From assembly GCF_000716785.1 (NCBI RefSeq), contig NZ_JNYY01000008.1, forward strand, positions 248,001-312,000: a DNA stretch of 64,000 bases, read 5' to 3'. Below, in pieces: positions 58,910-64,000 of this stretch (within the stretch, counting starts at the first letter, position 1; each line of letters opens with the position of its first letter). Under the pieces are notes generated by a model. That model saw only the letters and a program-made list of their open reading frames with translations, searched no databases and was not told the origin of the DNA. Source of the DNA: Amycolatopsis vancoresmycina (GTDB taxonomy: Bacteria > Actinomycetota > Actinomycetes > Mycobacteriales > Pseudonocardiaceae). The position numbers and the translations under genes are program-made.

Positions 58910-59704
58910 TCACCAGCGCAGCACGTACGGCTGCCCGGTCTCCTTGAAGTGACCCACGTTACGGCACTCGGTCAGGCCGACCCGGGCGCGGCGGGCCAGC
59001 GGCTGGTGCACGTGCCCGAACACCGACCAGCGCGGCCGCTGCGCCCGGATCAGCTCCAGCAGCGCCACCGAGCCGATCTCGTTGCGGCGCGCCACGACGT
59101 CGTAGACCAGCTCCGGCAGGGCCGGCGGGCCGTGCGTGCAGAGGACGTCGACGTCGGTGAGCGCGGCGACGCTGCGGTCGTAGTCCTCGCGATCCCGCAG
59201 GTAGGGACGCCAGGCGGCGCCCTTGCGGCGGCGCGGGACGACGCCGTCGGGCAGCAGCGCGCCGCCGACGAACCCGAACCGCAGGCCGCCGAGCTCGGCC
59301 ACCTCGCCGTCCAGGACCCGGATGCCCTCGCCGGCGAACTCGGGCCACAGGTCCGGGGTGTCGACGTTGCCGGGGGTGGCGTAGGTGGGCGCGGTCATCG
59401 CCGCGAACAGGGTCGCGTACTGGGCGCGGATGGCTTCGTCGACCGCGGCGGCCGGGTCGTCGAGGCTCGCCCAGAGCTCCCGCGAGTAGGCAACGGTTTC
59501 GTCACGGGTGCCCTCGCGGCGCAGGCGGGCGAACCCGGCCACCTTCTCCGCGCCGAACAGGGCACCCATGATGCCCTTCTCGTGGTCGTGGTAGTCGACG
59601 AAGTCGATCAGGTCGCCGAGCACGACCAGGGCGTCGGCCCCGTCGCCCGCCCGCTTCAGCGCGTCCGCGTTGCCGTGCACGTCCGAGACGACGTGTACCC
59701 GCAC
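58910..59704 (-). CDS. Calcineurin-like metallophosphoesterase
   Basis: This 264-residue phosphoesterase has SDVHGNADAL, LVVLGDLIDF, ATPGNVDTPD, LCTHGPPALPE and VFGHVHQP, the five metal-binding blocks in order. GTG 59704 starts the frame. It is in a minus-strand run with two SRPBCC genes and the ArsA ATPase. The substrate is unknown. Confidence 0.92.
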   Translation of the reverse strand: MRVHVVSDVHGNADALKRAGDGADALVVLGDLIDFVDYHDHEKGIMGALFGAEKVAGFARLRREGTRDETVAYSRELWASLDDPAAAVDEAIRAQYATLFAAMTAPTYATPGNVDTPDLWPEFAGEGIRVLDGEVAELGGLRFGFVGGALLPDGVVPRRRKGAAWRPYLRDREDYDRSVAALTDVDVLCTHGPPALPELVYDVVARRNEIGSVALLELIRAQRPRWSVFGHVHQPLARRARVGLTECRNVGHFKETGQPYVLRW

Positions 59705-59715
59705 CCCAGGTCCCC

Positions 59716-60126
59716 TTAGCCCTCGCCGCGCGGAGGAACGCCGGGCTCGCGCCCGTCCTCCAGGATCTCCTTCAGCCCGAGCGCGATCGCCTTCGCCGCG
59801 CGGGCCCGCCGGTCGAACTCCCGGCGCAGTTCACGCAGGCCCAGCGCACGGGGCGCCCCGGCCGCGTCGGCGGGGGTCGCCCGCAGGAAGTAGTGCAGCA
59901 GGGTGCCGTCGAGCACGGGCTCGAGCCAGACCTCCATCGTACCGACGAGCGCGCCCCGCACGGTCCAGCGCAGGCCCTTGTCCCCCCGGTCGGTGTAGAC
60001 CTCGAGGACCAGGTCGGGCCAGTAGCGCCGCCAGGACGCCGGCTCGGCGAAGACCGCGGCCACGGTGGACGGCGGCACGGCGAGGAAGGTCTCGTCGACG
60101 ATGTCGAGGGAGGGTGGCGCGGTCAC
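59716..60126 (-). CDS. SRPBCC/polyketide cyclase-like protein
   Basis: This 136-residue Bet v1-fold protein has DIVDETFLAVPPSTVAAVFAEPASWRRYWPDL, LRWTVRGALVGTMEVWLEP and a long C-terminal helix. It lies 11 nt before the phosphoesterase gene and starts the minus-strand operon, divergent from the FadD15-like gene. It is a second SRPBCC protein in the same operon. The ligand is unknown. Confidence 0.88.
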   Translation of the reverse strand: MTAPPSLDIVDETFLAVPPSTVAAVFAEPASWRRYWPDLVLEVYTDRGDKGLRWTVRGALVGTMEVWLEPVLDGTLLHYFLRATPADAAGAPRALGLRELRREFDRRARAAKAIALGLKEILEDGREPGVPPRGEG

Positions 60127-60254
60127 GTGCGAAGAATGTCACGGCCTCGCCGCGCGCGGGCGATCAGCATGGTCTTAAGGTGCTCACCACGCTAAGTTGA
60201 CTGGCGGGTAACAGCGGTGTCGCCTGCCGCACGCGTTTGAACACGGAGGTCCAC

Positions 60255-62051
60255 GTGCGCGAATACAGCGCTCCCGCCGGCAAGCCGGTGGCCGACGACG
60301 AGAACATGTCCGACGTCGTCTGGGCGAACGCCGAGCGGTTCTCCGACGTGGTGAGCTTCCGCCGCCAGGTCGAGGGCAGCTGGCTGGACGTGACCGCCAA
60401 GGAGTTCGCGGCCGAGGTGCTGGCCGTGGCCAAGGGCATGGCCCAGGCCGGCATCGGCCGCGGCGACCGCGTCGCGATCATGTCGAAGACCCGCTACGAG
60501 TGGACGCTGATCGACTTCGCGATCTGGGCGGCCGGCGCGGTCACCGTCCCGATCTACGACACGTCCTCCCCCGAGCAGGTGTACTGGATCCTCTCCGACT
60601 CGGCCGCGAAGGGCGTGTTCGTCGAGACGAACGCCCACGCCGGCGCGGTGGACGAGATCCGGGACCGGCTCACCGACCTGCAGAACACCTGGCAGATCGA
60701 GGGCGACTCCCCCGCCGTCGAAGAACTGGCCGCGCTCGGCGCTTCGCTGTCGGACGACGAGCTGCACGACCGGCGCCGCGAGGTGACCGCGGACGAGCTG
60801 GCCACCATCGTCTACACCTCGGGCACCACCGGCCGCCCCAAGGGCGTCGAGCTGACCCACCGCAACCTGCTGGCCGAGATCCGCGCCGACATCGAGGCGT
60901 TCCCGCAGCTGATGGAGCAGGGCAACTCGCTGCTGTGCTTCCTGCCGCTGGCGCACGTGCTGGCCCGCGCGATCGCCGTGACCGCGCTCACCGCGCGCGT
61001 CACCCTCGGGCACACCCCGGACGTGAAGAACCTGGTCGCCGACCTGGGCACCTTCCGGCCGACGTTCGTCGTCGCCGTGCCGCGCGTGTTCGAAAAGGTC
61101 TACAACTCGGCGAAGCAGAAGGCGCACAGCGAAGGCAAGGGCAAGATCTTCGACGCCGCCGAAGCCGTCGCGGTGGAGTACAGCCAGGCGCAGGACACCG
61201 GCGGCGCCGGGTTCGCGCTGAAGCTGAAGCACCTGGCGTTCGACAAGCTGGTCTACGGCAAGCTGCGCGCGGCCCTCGGCGGCCGCTGCGTCGCGGCGGT
61301 CTCCGGCGGTGCGCCCCTGGGCGCCCGGCTGGCGCACTTCTTCCGCGGCATCGGCGTCCCGGTGTTCGAGGGCTACGGCCTCACCGAGACGTCCGCGGCG
61401 GCGAACGTCAACACGCAGACGGCGTTCCGCGTGGGCACGGTCGGCAAGCCGGTCAACGGCACGTCGGTCCGCATCGCCGACGACGGCGAGGTCATGCTCA
61501 AGGGCGACGTCGTGTTCCGGGCGTACTACAACAACCCGGCCGCGACGAAGGAAGCGCTCACCGACGGCTGGTTCCACACGGGCGACCTCGGCGAGCTCGA
61601 CGCGGACGGCTTCCTGAAGATCACCGGCCGCAAGAAGGAGATCATCGTGACGGCGGGCGGCAAGAACGTCGCCCCGTCCGGCCTCGAGGACACGATCAAG
61701 GCGTCCCCGCTGGTCAGCCAGGCGATGGTGGTGGGCGACCAGCGCCCGTTCATCGCGGCGCTGGTGACGGTGGACGAGGAGTACTTCCCGTCCTGGAAGA
61801 CCCAGCACGGCAAGCCCGCTTCGGCCACGGTGGCGGACCTGGCTTCGGACGCCGACCTGCTCGCGGAGATCCAGGCCGCGGTGGACGAGGCGAACAAGTC
61901 GGTGTCCAAGGCCGAGGCGATCAAGAAGTTCACCGTGCTGGCGAACGACTTCACCGAGGCCGGTGGCGAGATCACGCCGAGCCTGAAGCTGAAGCGGAAC
62001 GTCGTCTCGAAGAACTACGCGAACGACATCGAGGGCCTGTACAAGAAGTAG
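60255..62051 (+). CDS. Long-chain fatty-acid-CoA ligase, FadD15-like
   Basis: This 598-residue enzyme activates fatty acids with ATP to acyl-CoA. It has YTSGTTGRPKGVELTHRNL (P-loop), VFEGYGLTETSAAANVN, GWFHTGDLGELDADGFLKITGRKKEIIV and a C-terminal Lys in ITPSLKLKRNVV. It matches FadD15 of mycobacteria in length and arrangement. GTG 60255 with GGAGG 5 nt upstream is preferred over TTG 60237. A strong hairpin follows. Confidence 0.93.
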   Translation: MREYSAPAGKPVADDENMSDVVWANAERFSDVVSFRRQVEGSWLDVTAKEFAAEVLAVAKGMAQAGIGRGDRVAIMSKTRYEWTLIDFAIWAAGAVTVPIYDTSSPEQVYWILSDSAAKGVFVETNAHAGAVDEIRDRLTDLQNTWQIEGDSPAVEELAALGASLSDDELHDRRREVTADELATIVYTSGTTGRPKGVELTHRNLLAEIRADIEAFPQLMEQGNSLLCFLPLAHVLARAIAVTALTARVTLGHTPDVKNLVADLGTFRPTFVVAVPRVFEKVYNSAKQKAHSEGKGKIFDAAEAVAVEYSQAQDTGGAGFALKLKHLAFDKLVYGKLRAALGGRCVAAVSGGAPLGARLAHFFRGIGVPVFEGYGLTETSAAANVNTQTAFRVGTVGKPVNGTSVRIADDGEVMLKGDVVFRAYYNNPAATKEALTDGWFHTGDLGELDADGFLKITGRKKEIIVTAGGKNVAPSGLEDTIKASPLVSQAMVVGDQRPFIAALVTVDEEYFPSWKTQHGKPASATVADLASDADLLAEIQAAVDEANKSVSKAEAIKKFTVLANDFTEAGGEITPSLKLKRNVVSKNYANDIEGLYKK

Positions 62052-62092
62052 TCACCGTCATGGGGGGACCTTCACCGATGTCGCCTCAGGAG

Positions 62093-62129
62093 GGTGCCCC
62101 TCATAGCGGTGAACGCCATGAGGGGCACC
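62093..62129 (+). terminator. Terminator of the FadD15-like gene
   Basis: Perfect 12-bp arms GGTGCCCCTCAT/ATGAGGGGCACC flank a 13-nt loop, 42 bp after the stop. Confidence 0.75.
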
Positions 62130-62196
62130 TCGGCATCCGGATGACGCAAGCCCGACCAATGCCTCTCTGCTCGGAGCCGCGCCTCAAATCCCGTCA

Positions 62197-62427
62197 CTAG
62201 GGCCTATAGAAGTGAAATGGCCCGATATCTATATGGACACCGAAGACCCACGCGGATGCCGCAGCAATTATGATCAGGCTAGCAACGACTGCCAGCAGCC
62301 GGGCGGTTCCGGCCCAGGTGCCAAGGGCACAGCGAATGCTTCTCCGGAGGCTCTGCTCGAACCGCACCGAGGCATAATTGCCTGGCTTCGGCTCTGGTCT
62401 GGGAACGCCCGGTTGGCGTATGGTCAC
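62197..62427 (-). CDS. Small membrane protein in a low-GC stretch
   Basis: This 76-residue protein has a basic N-terminus (RFEQSLRRSIRCALGTWAG) and one membrane helix (LLAVVASLIIIAAASAWVFGV). GTG 62427 follows GGAGC; ATG is not available. Base composition is lower in GC than nearby genes and it sits beside a pseudogene, which suggests an acquired origin. I know no function. Confidence 0.6.
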   Translation of the reverse strand: MTIRQPGVPRPEPKPGNYASVRFEQSLRRSIRCALGTWAGTARLLAVVASLIIIAAASAWVFGVHIDIGPFHFYRP

Positions 62428-62521
62428 GTATGCAGGCTCCTTCGGCTCATGGTGGAGCACGTTGCAATCGGCAAGCTTGCAGGCAGTTGATTGCTACGTG
62501 CATGTGGGTTCGAAGGTTGAG

Positions 62522-62548
62522 CGGTCCCCCTGGCTTCCAGGGGGACCG
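62522..62548. terminator. Strong rho-independent terminator
   Basis: Perfect 12-bp arms CGGTCCCCCTGG/CCAGGGGGACCG with a CTT loop are followed by TTCTTA on the plus strand. No plus-strand gene ends just before it, so an unannotated transcript, possibly a small RNA from about 62430-62520, is implied. Confidence 0.75.
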
Positions 62549-63395
62549 TTCTTACTCCGCTCCGAGCTTACCTCGCCACCCAGCAAAACCGCCCCCGCTC
62601 GCCCAACCATTCGGCGAACGGTTCCATCGCTCATTTGCCCCACTAGTCATTTGCGGTGGATGACATCATCTTGATTAGCGGAACCGAATCAGTTTTACGG
62701 CGAACGGTCACCTGGATGCGATTAGTGGTTTACCACCGAAGAATCAAGTCATTGTACGCACGCTGTCAAGGCTTGAGCCTCATTCTGAACGATCAATGAT
62801 CAATTATCAGCTCGATGACCTGCAGGTTTTCCGCTCGTCGCATCAAATTGCCGCTCATCGCAACCGGCGATCAGGAGGACTTATAAGCAACGTGTCTCCG
62901 CTCAACGACCGCAGTCGCGGCGTTCCGGACCGATCGCAAGATCGGTTTGAGTACGCTGGACCACCCCTCGAACAGGAATGCCACCTACCCGAGCCTGGAG
63001 ACGTGGACCCGCGTAGAGCATGCCTGCTCCGGTCGAAGTTGCCGAACAGCGACCACCAGAAGTACCCCGCAGGTCGACGCCAGCCGCCTGAGGCAGGGCG
63101 CCTCGATGCGCTCGGCGTCGGCCTGGCTGCCTGAGAGCGTCGATGTCGTGGAACCAACCGGGTGATGCCGAGGCTGCTGGGCGGCTGCGCGTGCTTCGTT
63201 CCCAATGTAAGCCCGCAATTCGCCGAACGTGGTCTCCGTACGGGCACTGGTTTCGCAGTAGCCGTTCCACTCCGGGGTGCATACCGTGGAGCGGATTGCC
63301 GCATAGGAGGACTGGACGGTCCCGAGGTGCAGCCAGACGACCGTTCACGGCGACACCGAGGGAGCGAGCGGTCCCGCCCCGTCACCGCTTGTCTC
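62549..63395. other. Low-GC, gene-poor stretch
   Basis: About 850 bp have visibly lower GC than the rest, strongest at 62640-62900, with TGATCAATGATCAATTATCAG-like sequence near 62790. A GTG frame at 62891-63134 has an AGGAGG site 11 nt upstream but overlaps a pseudogene fragment and has no family. No convincing gene is present. It looks like a remnant of an insertion or deletion event. Confidence 0.55.
62999..63119 (-). pseudogene. Degraded fragment of a GH1 beta-glucosidase
   Basis: On the minus strand this encodes AGYFWWSLFGNFD and upstream ERIEAPCLRR-type sequence across a frameshift. They match GYFCWSLLDNFE and EHIEAARAAA of the intact gene at 63396-64000. DNA identity of the best block (about 63035-63110) is high by eye. 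Only about 120 bp remain. Confidence 0.75.
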
Positions 63396-64000
63396 TCACC
63401 CGCGCCGCTGGGCCGCGATGAAGTCGCGGTACCAGCGGTAACTCGACCGCGGCGTGCGCTCTTGCGTCGCGTAGTCCACGTGGACCAGGCCGAACCGGTG
63501 CTTGTACCCGTGGGCCCACTCGAAGTTGTCCAGCAGCGACCAGCAGAAGTACCCGCGCAGGTCCACCCCGGCCGCCGCCGCGGCGCGGGCCGCCTCGATG
63601 TGCTCGCTCAGGAAGCTGATGCGCTCGTAGTCCGCGAAGTCGCTTCGGTCGGCGTACACGCAGCCGTTCTCCGTGACGTACACCGGTGGCAGGCCCGGAT
63701 AGCGGTTGTGCAGCCCCACCAGGGCTTCCGTCAGGCCCTCCGGCTCCACCGGCCAGCCCATGCCCGTGCGCGGGACGTCCGGCAACCGGGTCGTGTCCAC
63801 CCCGATGTCGGCCGCCGTGCGCTGGGCCGGGTCCGGCTCGCGGTGGGGGGCGTCCGCCACGTGCAGGCGGTAGTAGTAGTTGACGCCCAGGTAGTCCAGG
63901 GGCACGCCGATCGTTTCCAGGTCTTCGTCGCGGCGGAACGCGAAGTCCGAGACGCCGCTGAACATCGCCGGCAGGCCCGGGGCGTACCGGCCGCCGAACA
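63396..64000 (-). CDS. GH1 beta-glucosidase, C-terminal part
   Basis: The last 200 or so residues of a family 1 glycoside hydrolase run off the right edge. PVYVTENGCVYAD contains the catalytic nucleophile Glu, LGVNYYYR precedes it, and GYFCWSLLDNFEWAHGYKHRFGLVHVDY with RTPRSSYRWYRDFIAAQ closes the family signature. It hydrolyses beta-glucosides such as cellobiose. A truncated copy of its 3' part lies about 280 bp downstream. Confidence 0.93.
   Translation of the reverse strand, partial: FGGRYAPGLPAMFSGVSDFAFRRDEDLETIGVPLDYLGVNYYYRLHVADAPHREPDPAQRTAADIGVDTTRLPDVPRTGMGWPVEPEGLTEALVGLHNRYPGLPPVYVTENGCVYADRSDFADYERISFLSEHIEAARAAAAAGVDLRGYFCWSLLDNFEWAHGYKHRFGLVHVDYATQERTPRSSYRWYRDFIAAQRRG

Noticed and set aside
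62891..63134. 81-codon plus-strand frame with AGGAGG 11 nt upstream
   Set aside because: It runs antisense through the GH1 pseudogene fragment, has no family and odd composition; left as part of the gene-poor stretch.

Overview
This is chromosomal DNA from a high-GC actinobacterium, most likely Amycolatopsis or a close relative in the Pseudonocardiaceae. The evidence is very GC-rich codon use, many GTG starts, a KstR/FadE34 sterol-regulator pair, a four-gene cvn conservon, an F420-type luciferase-like oxidoreductase, XRE/DUF397 pairs, and a phosphofructokinase with the Asp104/Lys124 signature I recall for Amycolatopsis pyrophosphate-dependent enzymes. Nearly the whole window is ordinary dense chromosome. 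Only about 62.2-63.4 kb looks disturbed.

Layout. 0-7.6 kb: SWIM/SNF2 helicase operon, FadE34-like dehydrogenase divergent from kstR, F420 oxidoreductase, methyltransferase. 7.6-13 kb: fused isobutyryl-CoA mutase icmF and an ArsR/AHSA1/DUF899/RibD-like operon. 13-18.7 kb: conservon cvnABCD. 18.7-24.6 kb: long non-coding stretch, DUF485-actP acetate uptake pair, TetR/MFS efflux pair with three operators, small membrane proteins. 24.8-33.4 kb: lytic transglycosylase, small hypotheticals, CaiB/acyl-CoA dehydrogenase pair with divergent TetR, gabD2-type aldehyde dehydrogenase. 33.4-42.9 kb: 21-bp repeat array, large LuxR ATPase regulator, XRE/DUF397, tesB, pyruvate kinase, DUF2461, secreted GH18 chitinase with a DasR-like operator. 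43-48.3 kb: ArsR, HxlR, truncated globin, unusual MIO-type ammonia-lyase, PPi-type phosphofructokinase, DAHP synthase behind an aromatic leader peptide. 48.4-64 kb: FAD monooxygenase/TetR, exoribonuclease, PlsC, lipase-like hydrolase, glutamate-cysteine-ligase-like enzyme, Nudix-NYN fusion, ROK glucokinase, ArsA ATPase with SRPBCC and phosphoesterase genes, FadD15-like ligase, and a GH1 beta-glucosidase with a broken copy beside it.

The main unannotated signal is a minus-strand promoter motif of the form CTGTCGGTG-N8-TAnnnT. It matches the RecA/LexA-independent, PafBC-dependent DNA-damage promoter known from mycobacteria. Two full copies and one near-copy lie exactly 7 nt before a GTG start codon: the SNF2 helicase, the DUF2461 protein and the LuxR ATPase. 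This implies leaderless, damage-inducible mRNAs and fixes those starts. Three more perfect copies lie between convergent genes and point into the 3' ends of kstR, aroG and an SMI1-like gene, as if they made antisense RNAs.

Other control elements visible in the DNA are KstR operators, a dre-like site filling a -35/-10 spacer before the chitinase, a Tyr-Phe-Trp-Phe leader peptide before aroG, several TetR inverted-repeat operators, and a dispersed 21-bp palindromic repeat at two loci 30 kb apart. I saw no rRNA, tRNA, CRISPR array, integrase or insertion sequence.
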